NCBI GenBank assembly: GCA_020831845.1
Contig: JAFIFV010000146.1
Span: forward strand, 94,245-158,244
Length of the DNA: 64,000 nt
Origin: Ectothiorhodospiraceae bacterium
Lineage (GTDB): Bacteria; Pseudomonadota; Gammaproteobacteria; Nitrococcales; Aquisalimonadaceae
Direction: 5' to 3'
Each line of letters starts with the position of its first letter. Positions within the stretch are counted from its first letter, which is position 1. The translations under genes and the position numbers were made by a program. The notes beneath the pieces were generated by a model, which saw only the letters and a list, made by a program, of their open reading frames with translations, was not told the origin of the DNA and made no database searches. Positions 17,874 through 26,606 of the stretch are shown here, in pieces.

Positions 17874-17910
17874 AAAACAAAAAAGGCCGCAGAGGGTGTG
17901 CTCTGCGGCC
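17874..17910 (-). terminator. Rho-independent terminator upstream of EamA gene
   Basis: On the minus strand GGCCGCAGAG pairs with CTCTGCGGCC (10 bp, 6-nt loop), followed by TTTTTTGTTTT. It lies after the dctM stop and only 25 bp before the EamA start, so it either ends the TRAP transcript or acts as an attenuator in the EamA leader. Confidence 0.88.
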
Positions 17911-17940
17911 TTCCGGGTACGAAACGGGATACAGTGAAAG

Positions 17941-18039
17941 CTATCCGGTCATGTCCCTCCGACACGCAGGCACGCTGTCTACGCGCCACGGGCGGTAGAC
18001 GGAATTGCTGCGCATGGAACGGACACTCGGATAGTTCAT
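17941..18039 (-). other. Possible 32-codon leader ORF ahead of the terminator
   Basis: A small frame with ATG at 18039 reads MNYPSVRSMRSNSVYRPWRV and continues for 12 more residues to a TAG at 17941. A GGAGG lies about a dozen bases before the start, and the strong terminator follows. It has no run of one amino acid as in classic attenuators, but six of 32 residues are Arg. This may be chance. Confidence 0.2.
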
Positions 18040-18084
18040 GCCCCGATCATCCTCCGCGCGCGCCTGCATGGTCAAGCATCAATG

Positions 18085-19404
18085 TCATCCGTACAGCACC
18101 TTGGGCAGCCACAGGGCGATCCCCGGGATGTTGTAGAGAATGACCATGGCGATCAGCACCATGCCCAGGAACGGGAATATGCCTCTGAATATATCCATCA
18201 GTTGCACATGTGATGGCGCGATCCCCTTCAGGTAGAACGCGGACATGGCCATGGGAGGTGTAAGGAACGAGGTCTGTATGTTCAGCGCCACCAGCACACC
18301 GAAGAACAGTGGATCGATGCCGAACAGTGGCAGCAACGGCAGGAAGATCGGCACGAAGATGATGATGATCTCCGTCCACTCCAGCGGCCAGCCCAGCAGG
18401 AAGATGATCAACTGCGCCAGGATCAGGAACTGCAGCGGCGTCAGGTCCAGTGCCAGTACCCAGTGCTCGATTACCGAGTGGCCGTCAAGCAGCGAGAACA
18501 CCGAGGAAAATATCCACGCTCCCACGAACAGCCAGCACACCATGGCGCTGGTTCTCGCCGTCAGGAACACCGCTTCTTTCAGTCGCGCCAGGGTCAGCTG
18601 ACGATAGGCGATGGCCAGGCATAACCCGCCCAGGGCGCCGATCCCCGCTGCTTCATGCGGAGTCGCCAGGCCGAACAGGATAGCGCCCAGAACGGACAGT
18701 ATCAGCACCGCCAGGGGCACGAAGGAGGTCAAAAGCCCCCAGTAGACCGTGAGCAACGGAACGTTCGCCTGCTCCGCCGGCAGCTTGGGGGCGATCTTCG
18801 GGTTGATCATTCCCCGCGCCATCACGTAGAGGATGTAGAGCCCCGCGAGCAGCATGCCGGGAATCAATGCCGCGGCATACAGGCGCACCACCGACACGCC
18901 GGCCATGGCGCCATAGAGGATCAGCATGATGCTGGGGGGGATCAGGATGCCCAGGCAGCCCCCGGCACAGATCACGCCGCTGGCCAGCTTCTTGTCGTAG
19001 CCCGCATTCAGCATGGCCGGTAGCGCCAGCAGGCCCATCAGTGTCACCACCGCGCCGACGATCCCCGTCGCCGTGGCGAACAGGGCGCAGGTCACCAGGC
19101 TGGCGACGGCCAGTGAGGCGGGTACGTTCCGGGCTGCCAGTTGCAGGCTGTAGAACAGCCTGTCCAGGATATTCGCTCGTTCGACGATATAGCCCATGAA
19201 CAGGAACAGCGGGACGGCGATCAGCACGTCGTTCGACATCACCCCGTAGGCACGCTGCACCAGCAGCGAGAAGATGATGTCGCCGATGGCGATGTAACCG
19301 AAGATCACACCCATGGCGATGAGCGTGAAGGCGATGGGAAATCCGAGCATGATGACCAGCACGAGAATTCCCAGCATCAGTATTCCAATCTGGGGATCCG
19401 TCAT
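18085..19404 (-). CDS. dctM: TRAP transporter large permease DctM
   Basis: This is a 439-aa, roughly twelve-helix DctM subunit. Recognisable stretches are IAVPLFLFMGYIVERANI, GCLGILIPPSIMLILYGAMAGVSVVRLYAAALIPG and FLTPPMAMSAFYLKGIAP. It forms the sodium-driven channel for a periplasmic binding protein. Its start overlaps the dctQ stop by 4 bp (ATGA). Residue pattern and partner DctP type suggest organic-acid or alpha-keto-acid substrates of the TakP type. Confidence 0.95.
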   Translation of the reverse strand: MTDPQIGILMLGILVLVIMLGFPIAFTLIAMGVIFGYIAIGDIIFSLLVQRAYGVMSNDVLIAVPLFLFMGYIVERANILDRLFYSLQLAARNVPASLAVASLVTCALFATATGIVGAVVTLMGLLALPAMLNAGYDKKLASGVICAGGCLGILIPPSIMLILYGAMAGVSVVRLYAAALIPGMLLAGLYILYVMARGMINPKIAPKLPAEQANVPLLTVYWGLLTSFVPLAVLILSVLGAILFGLATPHEAAGIGALGGLCLAIAYRQLTLARLKEAVFLTARTSAMVCWLFVGAWIFSSVFSLLDGHSVIEHWVLALDLTPLQFLILAQLIIFLLGWPLEWTEIIIIFVPIFLPLLPLFGIDPLFFGVLVALNIQTSFLTPPMAMSAFYLKGIAPSHVQLMDIFRGIFPFLGMVLIAMVILYNIPGIALWLPKVLYG

Positions 19405-19991
19405 GACCGCATCTCCTCGATCTCGTCGCGCTTGTTGATCGGCAGGTGTTCCTGGACGTCCACCTCCTGGACGTCGTCAAGCCGCAACGGCCAGTAGCCG
19501 TTACGCAGGCACATGATGCAGCGGGTGACTTCCGCGATGCCCTGCAACGTGAGGAGTACGCCGCAGATGGGAATGATGGTCTTGAAATGGTAGAGCGGCG
19601 GTCCGCCCGGGCTGAAGGAACTGCGTTCCCCCATGGCCCAGGACATGGCTGCGAAATGGTAGCCTGCATAGACCAGCGCGAGAATTCCCGGGAAAAAGAA
19701 GATGAAATACAGCACCAGGTCGACCCCGGCCTGGACGCGGACCGGCAAGTAGCGGCTGATCACGTCCGCACGCACATGGCCGTTACGTGACAGGGCGTAG
19801 GCCCCCGCCATCATGAACAAGGTCCCGTAGAGAATGTAACTGGAATCGTACGCCCAGGTGGTGGGGTCGCGCATGACGTAGCGCATGAACACTTCGTAAC
19901 TGACGGTGAAGGTGAGGACCAGAATCGCCCAGGCGAACAGTTTGCCCGCCCAGGTACTGATGTGATCGATGAAGAACAGAAACTTCTGCAT
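19401..19991 (-). CDS. dctQ: TRAP transporter small permease DctQ
   Basis: The 196-aa protein has four transmembrane segments, as expected for DctQ, with the typical opening FFIDHISTWAGKLFAWAILVLTFTVSYEVFMRYV. It couples DctP to DctM in the inner membrane. The ATG at 19991 has CGGAG upstream; the TTG six bases before is less likely. It is separated from dctP by a strong hairpin and overlaps dctM. Confidence 0.94.
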   Translation of the reverse strand: MQKFLFFIDHISTWAGKLFAWAILVLTFTVSYEVFMRYVMRDPTTWAYDSSYILYGTLFMMAGAYALSRNGHVRADVISRYLPVRVQAGVDLVLYFIFFFPGILALVYAGYHFAAMSWAMGERSSFSPGGPPLYHFKTIIPICGVLLTLQGIAEVTRCIMCLRNGYWPLRLDDVQEVDVQEHLPINKRDEIEEMRS

Positions 19992-20053
19992 GTTCAACTC
20001 CGGAATAAGGCACAGTCGCGAGGCAGGCCGGTTGGGCCTCCCACGTCCAGAAG

Positions 20054-20086
20054 CCGGGGATGGGCAGGGTTGTCGCCCATCCCCGG
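20054..20086 (-). promoter_or_regulatory. Intercistronic stem-loop between dctP and dctQ
   Basis: CCGGGGATGGGC and GCCCATCCCCGG form a perfect 12-bp stem with a 9-nt loop and no T-run. Such structures between a binding-protein gene and its permeases usually protect the upstream message and give more binding protein than permease. Confidence 0.75.
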
Positions 20087-20102
20087 ATTATCGTCCGAGA
20101 GT

Positions 20103-21287
20103 TCAGACGCGCCTTGATTCAGAGTCGGGCTTGCGGCCGAAGAAGTGCTCGTAGGCGGGCTCCTTGGGCGTGTTCCCCTCCAGGTGGAAAGCCACTGTTT
20201 TCTCGCAGAAGGCACGCTGTGAATCAATCACCTTCTTGAAGAATTCGCTCTGGGCGGATTCGCGTTCAATCACCTTGTCCCAGGCCTCGAGCTGCGCCTG
20301 CAGCACCGAGTCGGGGGTGATATAGGTCTGGACGCCGCCTTCCGTGCGCAGTTTTTCCAGATCTTCCGGATAACGCCTCATCGCTTTCCAGTACATGTCC
20401 GAGGAGGCAGCTTCCGACGCATACTTGAGGATGGCCTTGAGTTCCTCCGGCAGGCCATCGAAACGCCGCTTGCTGAAGATGATCTCGAAGCATTCGCAGT
20501 CCTGATGATAACTGCGCAGCATCCACACCTTGCTGACGTCGGGGAAGCCGAGCAGGCGGTCGGAGGACGGGTTGTTGAACTCGGCGCCGTCCAGCAGGCC
20601 GCGGTCCATGGCCGGGACGATATCGCCGCCGCCCATGATCGTGACCGCCGCACCGAACTCTCGCATCAGGTCCGCGGCCAGACCGACCGTGCGGTAACGC
20701 ATGCCGCGCAGATCGCCGGGCTCGGTAATCGGTTCCTTGAACCAGCCCAGTGCCTGCGTGGGCATGGGGCCGGTCAGGAAGCCGACCAGATTGACCTTGA
20801 CGATGTCCTGCAGGAGTTCGTTGTAGAGTTCCTGTCCGCCGCCGTATTTCACCCAGGCCAGGAACTGGTGCGCATCCCAGCCGAAGGGGGGAGGCGTGCC
20901 GAACAGCGAGAACGCCTTGTTCTTGCCGTACCAGTACGCGGACACGCCATGGCCGCCGTCCAGGGCGCCCGAGATCACGGCATCCTGGAGCTGCAGCGCG
21001 CCCACCACGGCGCCTGCGGGCAGCAGGCTCAGCCGCAGACGGCCGCCGGACATCTCGTTGACGATGCGTGTGTAGTCGGCGGCGAACTCGTGAAAGATAT
21101 CCTGGCTGGGCCAGGTGCTCTGGAACCGTAGTGTCGTGGTCTCGGCTCGCGAGATCATGGGAAAGCCAGCGGCTGCCACGGCACCCGCAGTGGCCGCTGA
21201 ACCGACCAGGAATTTCCTTCTCGAGACTCCCTTGGATTCTGCTGAGACAGGCGTGGGACTTCCGTTATCGGAATGCTCGTTACTCAT
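20103..21287 (-). CDS. dctP: TRAP transporter substrate-binding protein DctP
   Basis: The 394-aa DctP starts MSNEHSDNG and has a twin-arginine signal (SRRKFLVGSAATAGAVAAAGFPMISRAE). The mature part, with GVSAYWYGKNKAFSLFGTPPPFGW and YGGGQELYNELL, is of the TakP/alpha-keto-acid type. It captures the substrate in the periplasm and delivers it to DctQM. GGAGGAGAG precedes the ATG at 21287. A sigma70-like promoter lies about 140 bp upstream. No dedicated regulator is adjacent. Confidence 0.94.
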   Translation of the reverse strand: MSNEHSDNGSPTPVSAESKGVSRRKFLVGSAATAGAVAAAGFPMISRAETTTLRFQSTWPSQDIFHEFAADYTRIVNEMSGGRLRLSLLPAGAVVGALQLQDAVISGALDGGHGVSAYWYGKNKAFSLFGTPPPFGWDAHQFLAWVKYGGGQELYNELLQDIVKVNLVGFLTGPMPTQALGWFKEPITEPGDLRGMRYRTVGLAADLMREFGAAVTIMGGGDIVPAMDRGLLDGAEFNNPSSDRLLGFPDVSKVWMLRSYHQDCECFEIIFSKRRFDGLPEELKAILKYASEAASSDMYWKAMRRYPEDLEKLRTEGGVQTYITPDSVLQAQLEAWDKVIERESAQSEFFKKVIDSQRAFCEKTVAFHLEGNTPKEPAYEHFFGRKPDSESRRV

Positions 21288-21426
21288 CTCTCTCCTCCAG
21301 CATCGACTGTTTTTTCTGTTGTCTACACAACGCGGCGCGGGCCTGTATGCCCATGTCTCCACCTTGCGTGTCGCCGGGGTGGTAACGCCAAACCGAAAAA
21401 CCGGGAAAGGCCTCGACCGCAAGTCT

Positions 21427-21455
21427 CATATAGCTCCAAAACGTGACCTACGCAA
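21427..21455 (-). promoter_or_regulatory. Predicted sigma70 promoter for the TRAP operon
   Basis: On the minus strand TTGCGT (21450-21455) and TATATG (21427-21432) are spaced by 17 bp, which would give a transcript start near 21420 and a leader of about 130 nt before dctP. Confidence 0.5.
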
Positions 21456-21583
21456 CAAAAAAGACCGATGAATTATTCCCAGTCTCATCAGTATTTTATG
21501 GGGTTTTCCAATGGTGCGGTGCGGAAACGTCAATGCCGTGGCGGCCTGCGATGTCGTCGGGCGGAGACAGGCTCTGGTCTATA

Positions 21584-21595
21584 CTGTCATGACAG
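21584..21595. promoter_or_regulatory. Perfect palindrome CTGTCATGACAG
   Basis: A perfect 12-bp palindrome lies 24 bp before the ATG of the unknown basic protein and overlaps a -10-like TATACT (21580-21585). It is a candidate repressor site. Confidence 0.45.
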
Positions 21596-21618
21596 CCCGA
21601 GGTCGAAGGAGGCCTTCG

Positions 21619-22485
21619 ATGAGCGAACGCGACGCCTACTGGCAGGCGCTGATCGCGCTGACGGATCGCTACCCGCGGCAGGTGGCGGAACGCTTCCGCG
21701 TCAGGCCGGGCTATCTCACGGCCGGGGCACTGGCCATCGTGGTCAATTATGTGGCGGGCGACCGCTTGAGGGCTTGGCACGCGCAACATGGACGCCTCTC
21801 GGCGGCAGAGCTGTTCGAGGTGCTGACAGCGCTCGAGCCGGCGCAGAGGCATCCACGCACAGCGGTGGATGCGCTGGCGTGGTACGACAGGGGCGCATCC
21901 CAGAGTCTGCGTCTGCCGCTGGTTGCGGCGCAGGTGCCGTTGTTCCAGCCGGGGGTTGAGCGCGCGTTCCGAGGCCGTCGGCGGCACCGCACCGAGCACA
22001 GCCTGCGGCAGTTGATCACCCAGGTGCGTGCGATGACGGACTGGGCGTCGGCCTTGTCCCGGGTGGCCACGGATCCTGATGTGGCTGAGGGGGTCCGCCG
22101 CGACTATCGTCGTGGCCTGCGTGATCTGCGTCGCCGACTGCGCTCCGCCGAATGGCATGCGCGCGCGGGGGGCGGCTGGGCCATCAAGAATGCCTTCCCG
22201 GTGAGTGGCGTAAGCCGCGCCTTGCATCGTCTGTATCTGCGCCCGCTATGGCGCCTGGACCGTATGCTGGAGCGAGTCGAGCGCTGCCTGGCCATCCCCG
22301 AGGGCGATCGCCAATACGCGGGGGTGGAACGCACAAGCCGTCGGTTCGGGCAGGAACTGGCCGAAGCGGCGACCGTCGATGTGCGGCGCGCGCGGCGTGC
22401 AACAGAGGTCACGGGCGGTCGCGCGCCCTGGCGTTGGCCGGCAGTCGGGGCGGCTCCGCCGCCGCGGTCCCGGCCCGGCCATTGA
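21619..22485 (+). CDS. Arginine-rich protein of unknown function
   Basis: I do not recognise this 288-aa protein. It is strongly basic and Arg-rich (REDLRRRLRS-like stretches at about residues 150-175), mostly helical in appearance, and ends in a Pro/Arg-rich tail (PWRWPAVGAAPPPRSRPGH). No signal peptide or membrane segment is seen. GAAGGAGG precedes the ATG at 21619, and a palindromic element overlaps the putative promoter. A nucleic-acid-binding role is possible from charge alone but unproven. Confidence 0.75.
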   Translation: MSERDAYWQALIALTDRYPRQVAERFRVRPGYLTAGALAIVVNYVAGDRLRAWHAQHGRLSAAELFEVLTALEPAQRHPRTAVDALAWYDRGASQSLRLPLVAAQVPLFQPGVERAFRGRRRHRTEHSLRQLITQVRAMTDWASALSRVATDPDVAEGVRRDYRRGLRDLRRRLRSAEWHARAGGGWAIKNAFPVSGVSRALHRLYLRPLWRLDRMLERVERCLAIPEGDRQYAGVERTSRRFGQELAEAATVDVRRARRATEVTGGRAPWRWPAVGAAPPPRSRPGH

Positions 22486-22610
22486 ATCATTCTCCACCGG
22501 CCCTGACGATCCCGGCCGCGGTTTCGGTATACTCCCCCGGCATGAAGCCCCCTTCCAGTTACGAGTGGGGCGCTTGACACCAAGAATATGCCGTTCCGGG
22601 AGTCCATCTG

Positions 22611-23552
22611 GTGCCTCTATCCGCAACAGGCCAGGCCACACTCAACGGGCTGTGGATCAAGGCCATGCCGGTGCTCTTCGTGTTGCTATGGAGCACGGGG
22701 TTCATCGGTGCCAAGTTCGGCCTGCCCTACGCGGAACCGTTCACCTTCCTGTTCGTGCGCTTCGTCTGCACTTTGGCTGTGCTGTATCTGATCATTCGCC
22801 TGATGGGCGAGTGCTGGCCAACCAGCCCACGACTCTGGCTGCATATCGCTGTCGCGGGCATGCTGGTGCACGCCACCTATCTGGGGGGCGTGTTTTCCGC
22901 CATCCAGGCGGGAATGCCCGCCGGTGTAACGGCGCTCATCGTCGGCCTGCAGCCTTTGCTGACTGCTGTGCTGGCACGTTCCTGGCTGGGAGAGCGGTTG
23001 AGCGGACGGCAGTGGGCGGGTATCGCGCTTGGCCTGGTCGGGGTTGTGCTGGTGCTGCAGGAGCAACTGGACCTGCAGGCGGGAACCTTGTTCGCGGGCT
23101 ACGGTTGGATGGCGCTGCTGTTTGCCGGGGTCGGCCTGGTGGGCATATCCATCGGCACGCTGTACCAGAAGCGCTACTGCACGGGTATGCCGCTGACCAC
23201 GGGGACCTTCATCCAGTTTCTGGGTGCCACCAGCGTGCTGGCCGTGGCTGCGCTGCTGTTCGAAACCAGAGAAATCGACTGGACGCCGACATTCACGCTG
23301 ACGCTGCTCTGGCTGATTTTCGGCCTGTCCATCGCCGCCATTCTGTTGCTGATGGCGTTGATCCGGCGCGGCGAGGCATCGCGGGTCGCCAGCCTGTTCT
23401 ACCTGGTGCCTCCGGTGACGGCGCTGGAAGCGTGGTTGCTGTTCGGTGAGAGACTCGGCTGGCTCGCTCTGGGCGGCATCGTGGTGGCGGTGATCGGTGT
23501 CGCCATGGCAGTCCATCAGCCGAAGGCGACCAGCCGGCCAGGCGCTGACTGA
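22611..23552 (+). CDS. EamA (DMT superfamily) permease
   Basis: This 313-aa ten-helix drug/metabolite transporter has two EamA repeats. It begins VLFVLLWSTGFIGAKFGLPYAEPFTFLF and ends VAVIGVAMAVHQPKA. Substrate is unknown. A GTG at 22611 with GGGAG upstream is taken as the start; ATG at 22665 would give a shorter protein that keeps all membrane helices. The last codons (PGAD) and stop are written by a copy of the dispersed repeat end. Confidence 0.9.
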   Translation: MPLSATGQATLNGLWIKAMPVLFVLLWSTGFIGAKFGLPYAEPFTFLFVRFVCTLAVLYLIIRLMGECWPTSPRLWLHIAVAGMLVHATYLGGVFSAIQAGMPAGVTALIVGLQPLLTAVLARSWLGERLSGRQWAGIALGLVGVVLVLQEQLDLQAGTLFAGYGWMALLFAGVGLVGISIGTLYQKRYCTGMPLTTGTFIQFLGATSVLAVAALLFETREIDWTPTFTLTLLWLIFGLSIAAILLLMALIRRGEASRVASLFYLVPPVTALEAWLLFGERLGWLALGGIVVAVIGVAMAVHQPKATSRPGAD

Positions 23553-23657
23553 TTCCCTCGCTCGCGATATGCCCGCCGCGCTTCCCATGCGGTACCCGCT
23601 ACCGGGTGTTCTACCATAGGAGATGTCTGAACCAGTGCTACCCAAGGGGGCCCGGTC

Positions 23658-23921
23658 ATGTACATCTCGGTGGAATTGAGCTTCTATCCCTTTGTCGATG
23701 CCTACAAGGATCCCGTGCGGGCTGTGGTGCAACGCCTGCAGTCCAGCGGCCTGGAGGTCGAGACGGGCAGGATGAGTACCCAGGTGTTCGGGGAGTACGA
23801 TGAGGTCATGCGGGTGATCTCCGATACCGTGCGCTGGTCGTTCGAGACCTATGGCGCCAGCGTCTTTACCGCCAAGATTGTCAATGGCGATCGCCGGCCC
23901 CGTCAGGGAAGCGCTGACTGA
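23658..23921 (+). CDS. YkoF/MTH1187-like thiamine-binding family protein
   Basis: The 87-aa protein has the single alpha-beta unit of the YkoF/MTH1187 family: MYISVELSFYPF at the start and VETGRMSTQVFGEYDEVMRVI in the middle. YkoF binds thiamine or its pyrimidine part. The stop codon lies in a copy of the dispersed repeat end (GGGAAGCGCTGACTGA), which also encodes the final GSAD. AAGGGGG precedes the ATG. Confidence 0.86.
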   Translation: MYISVELSFYPFVDAYKDPVRAVVQRLQSSGLEVETGRMSTQVFGEYDEVMRVISDTVRWSFETYGASVFTAKIVNGDRRPRQGSAD

Positions 23922-24030
23922 CGTCGGGTGGCCGGTTTGTGACGGCTGACCGGATGCGGCGTGTTCCCGGCTGGTAAGGTCCGGGGAACCAGGCAGTGTT
24001 TCCGCAATCCAGGTCACAGGAATTCCGATC

Positions 24031-24795
24031 ATGCCCGTTCGCTACCTCCTCCCGTTGCTGTTCGCATTTTCCCTGGCGTCGTCCGCCGCCCATGCCGGCG
24101 GCATCATCGGCATCGGCGTCGGAGCGGGTTGGTGGAAGCAGGAGCCTGGTGGCTACGTGCAAGCGGATGGCGATCGTGTCGATGTGGAAGACGATCTGCG
24201 CATCGGGTCCGAGAACAGCGCGTACTTCTGGGTGGACTTCCGGCACCCGGTGCCGATCCTGCCCCGGCTCAAGCTGCGCTACACTCCGATCAGCATGAGC
24301 GGCGAGGGCACGGTCAGCCGGAGTTTCAGTTTTCGCGGTGTATCACTGACCGCGAACCAGCGGGCCTCTTCGGAACTGGAAGCCGATCAGATCGATGCGA
24401 TCATCTACTGGACACCCTGGAGCCGGGTGTTCGATCTGGACCTGGGGCTGAACGTGAAATACCTGGACGGACTGGTGGAGGTGGAGAACCGGAATACCGG
24501 CGAGCGCCATCGCGTAGCCTTCTCCGGACCGCTGCCGCTGTTGTTCGCTCGGACCGAGGTGCGGTTGCCGGGCACGGGCTTCTATGCCGGCGGCGAGGGC
24601 AGCTACCTGGCCCTTGAAGGTCACCGCGTGCTGGATGTCTCCCTGGGCGCCGGGTATCGCGTCGGCCTGGGTGTGGCTGCGCTGGGCCTGGAAGGCGGCT
24701 GGAAGCGGCAGCGACTGCGGCTCGACGACTTCGATGGCCTGGATGCCGATCTCACCATCGAAGGGCCGTACATGGGCGTTTCCGCCCATTTCTGA
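24031..24795 (+). CDS. TIGR04219-type outer membrane beta-barrel protein
   Basis: The 254-aa protein has a signal peptide (MPVRYLLPLLFAFSLASSAAHA) and alternating beta-strand sequence. It ends in phenylalanine (YMGVSAHF), as barrel proteins assembled by Bam do. The motif GGIIGIGVGAGWWKQEPGGYV plus WVDFRHPVPILPRLKLRYTP is typical of the TIGR04219 family. Function is unknown. AGGA precedes the ATG. Confidence 0.9.
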   Translation: MPVRYLLPLLFAFSLASSAAHAGGIIGIGVGAGWWKQEPGGYVQADGDRVDVEDDLRIGSENSAYFWVDFRHPVPILPRLKLRYTPISMSGEGTVSRSFSFRGVSLTANQRASSELEADQIDAIIYWTPWSRVFDLDLGLNVKYLDGLVEVENRNTGERHRVAFSGPLPLLFARTEVRLPGTGFYAGGEGSYLALEGHRVLDVSLGAGYRVGLGVAALGLEGGWKRQRLRLDDFDGLDADLTIEGPYMGVSAHF

Positions 24796-24810
24796 CCGTC
24801 GCCCGCGCGG

Positions 24811-25899
24811 TCACCGTCGCAACTGAACCTCCGGGCCGGCCAGGTGGGCAAGCAGCGGATTGGCTGCCCATACCCGCCGGCGTAGCGCTGCCCCCAGAGC
24901 CAGCCCCACCACGAAACCACCGATATGCGCCCAGTAGTCCACTCCCTGGCCGCCGGCGAGCATGCCGAACAGGTTCAAGGCCAGCCAGATGGCGAAGTAC
25001 CAGTAGACCGCCAGTTTCTTCTGGTAGACGAAGAACATGAAGGTCAGACTGGCATTCGGGAACCATAGCGCGTACATGCCGAACAGCCCGGCGATGGCGC
25101 CGCTGGCGCCGACCGAGGGGATGGTGGAGCCAAGGTTCGCGAGTACGCTGACCACGCCGGCCGCCACCCCGCAGAAAAGGTACAGCCCCAGGAACCGAAG
25201 CTTGCCCAGCGCATCCTCCAGGTTTGCCCCCACCACCCAGAGGAAGTACATGTTGCCGGCCAGGTGCAGCAGGCTCCCATGCAGGAAAACGGCAGTGAGG
25301 AAGGTCCAGTAGGCGTCGCCTGCCTGTATTGCCGCAGGAGACAACGCGAAGTGCGTGATCACCGCGTTGAACGTGCGGGTATCGAAGGCATAGAGCAGGA
25401 AGATCAGCGTGTTCAGTGCGATCAGCGTCCAGGTCACCCAGGGCGTGGAGCGTGGCTTGACGTTGTATTCCACCGGCAGCCGGAGCAGGAACTGGAACAC
25501 CCATGTCTTCCAGGACACGCCGCCGTTCATGCTCTCCAGCGCGTGCTTGATCGCCGATGACTTGGACACCTGGGAGACCGATTCCCGCTCCACCCAGGCG
25601 CCGTCACACTGCAGGCAGACGTCCACGTCCAGGTGATAATCGGGCAGCAGATGGCAGGTCTGCAGGGGGCGGGCGCAGTCCGGGCAATGCCGGTCGCAGG
25701 GCCCGAGGACCTGCCCGAGATTGTCAGTGAAGTCCGCCTGCTCCACCCGGGCATCCTTCGCGGCGATGATCGCGTCCAGGTTGCCCTTCTCGAACCATAA
25801 ACCACCGCACTGCCGACAGACGTCCACTTCCTCGCCGTGGTAGTAGTTCACCTGCAGCGTCTGATGCGTGCAATGGGGGCAGCGTTTGGATCTTGGCAT
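24811..25899 (-). CDS. Rhomboid intramembrane serine protease with two N-terminal zinc ribbons
   Basis: The 362-aa protein opens with two TFIIB-type zinc ribbons: C7/C10/C28/C31 and C72/C75/C95/C98. A rhomboid domain follows, with nucleophile S266 in GASGAIAG and H325 in WAHIGGF. It cleaves membrane proteins within or near their transmembrane helices. Its ATG overlaps the stop of the upstream membrane-protein gene by one base, so the two are translationally coupled and the neighbour may be a partner or substrate. Confidence 0.95.
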   Translation of the reverse strand: MPRSKRCPHCTHQTLQVNYYHGEEVDVCRQCGGLWFEKGNLDAIIAAKDARVEQADFTDNLGQVLGPCDRHCPDCARPLQTCHLLPDYHLDVDVCLQCDGAWVERESVSQVSKSSAIKHALESMNGGVSWKTWVFQFLLRLPVEYNVKPRSTPWVTWTLIALNTLIFLLYAFDTRTFNAVITHFALSPAAIQAGDAYWTFLTAVFLHGSLLHLAGNMYFLWVVGANLEDALGKLRFLGLYLFCGVAAGVVSVLANLGSTIPSVGASGAIAGLFGMYALWFPNASLTFMFFVYQKKLAVYWYFAIWLALNLFGMLAGGQGVDYWAHIGGFVVGLALGAALRRRVWAANPLLAHLAGPEVQLRR

Positions 25900-26516
25900 C
25901 AGTCTGTCTCTTTCAGTCCCTGGAGATCCACGCCATGGCGGTTCAACTCATCGGCGAGGCGCTGGGTGTTCTCCCGCATGGCCGGCAGCAGGTCCTGCTC
26001 GACGTCGTCCAGCAGGTCGCGTAACAGGCCGGCCGCGTGCCGTGCGCCGTAGGTGCCGTTCTCGGCCTTGCGGATGATGTCTTCGACATTGGCATAGAAG
26101 CGCCTGCCTTCGGTCAGGAAGGTGCTGGGCGTTTCCAGCGTGCGGGGCGAATAGCGCATGGTTTCCCAGACGAACTGCGACAGGGCCGGTCGCTGGTTTT
26201 CAAGCATGGTGCGGGAGAGATTGCCTGGCAGCACATCCTCTGCATAGACGCGGAGCTGGGTGACGTTATCCTGCAGCTCGTCGTGCAGCGAAACGCGCAG
26301 GTAGTAGTTGCGTTCCTTGTTCGTGATCTGGTCGAAGATGATGGCCTGTTTCAGGCCCGCATTGGCTGCCAGGTAGACGCCGATGATGGTGGCAAGCACG
26401 ATGAACAGTTGCGAGACCCAGAACCCGGAACTCCCCAGGTCCCGATGGTCCATGTTCTTGATCTTCTCGCCGGCCTTGAGGGCCGCGTCCTTGTTTTTCT
26501 GAATGACAGGCTTCAC
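25899..26516 (-). CDS. Single-pass membrane protein coupled to rhomboid gene
   Basis: The 205-aa protein has a basic N-terminus, one transmembrane helix at about residues 35-52 (VSQLFIVLATIIGVYLAANA) and a long helical periplasmic region with many Glu, Arg and Leu. The family is not recognised. It starts at a GTG with GGAGGGAG upstream. The one-base overlap with the rhomboid gene suggests a shared function; the single helix makes it a possible rhomboid substrate. Confidence 0.82.
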   Translation of the reverse strand: MKPVIQKNKDAALKAGEKIKNMDHRDLGSSGFWVSQLFIVLATIIGVYLAANAGLKQAIIFDQITNKERNYYLRVSLHDELQDNVTQLRVYAEDVLPGNLSRTMLENQRPALSQFVWETMRYSPRTLETPSTFLTEGRRFYANVEDIIRKAENGTYGARHAAGLLRDLLDDVEQDLLPAMRENTQRLADELNRHGVDLQGLKETD

Positions 26517-26606
26517 CGTCCGGCTCCCTCCGCATTATCCGTTGCGTGGAGAGCTTACGGAAACGGCCTCGTTTTCGCAAAGCTGCCGGCTTGCGCTGCG
26601 GGAGCG

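Larger units (their letters stand above)
21288..21618. other. Divergent intergenic region, 331 bp
   Basis: This AT-richer spacer separates dctP from the unknown basic-protein gene. It holds the dctP promoter candidate and, on the other side, the 12-bp palindrome at 21584-21595. No small gene is supported. Confidence 0.6.
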
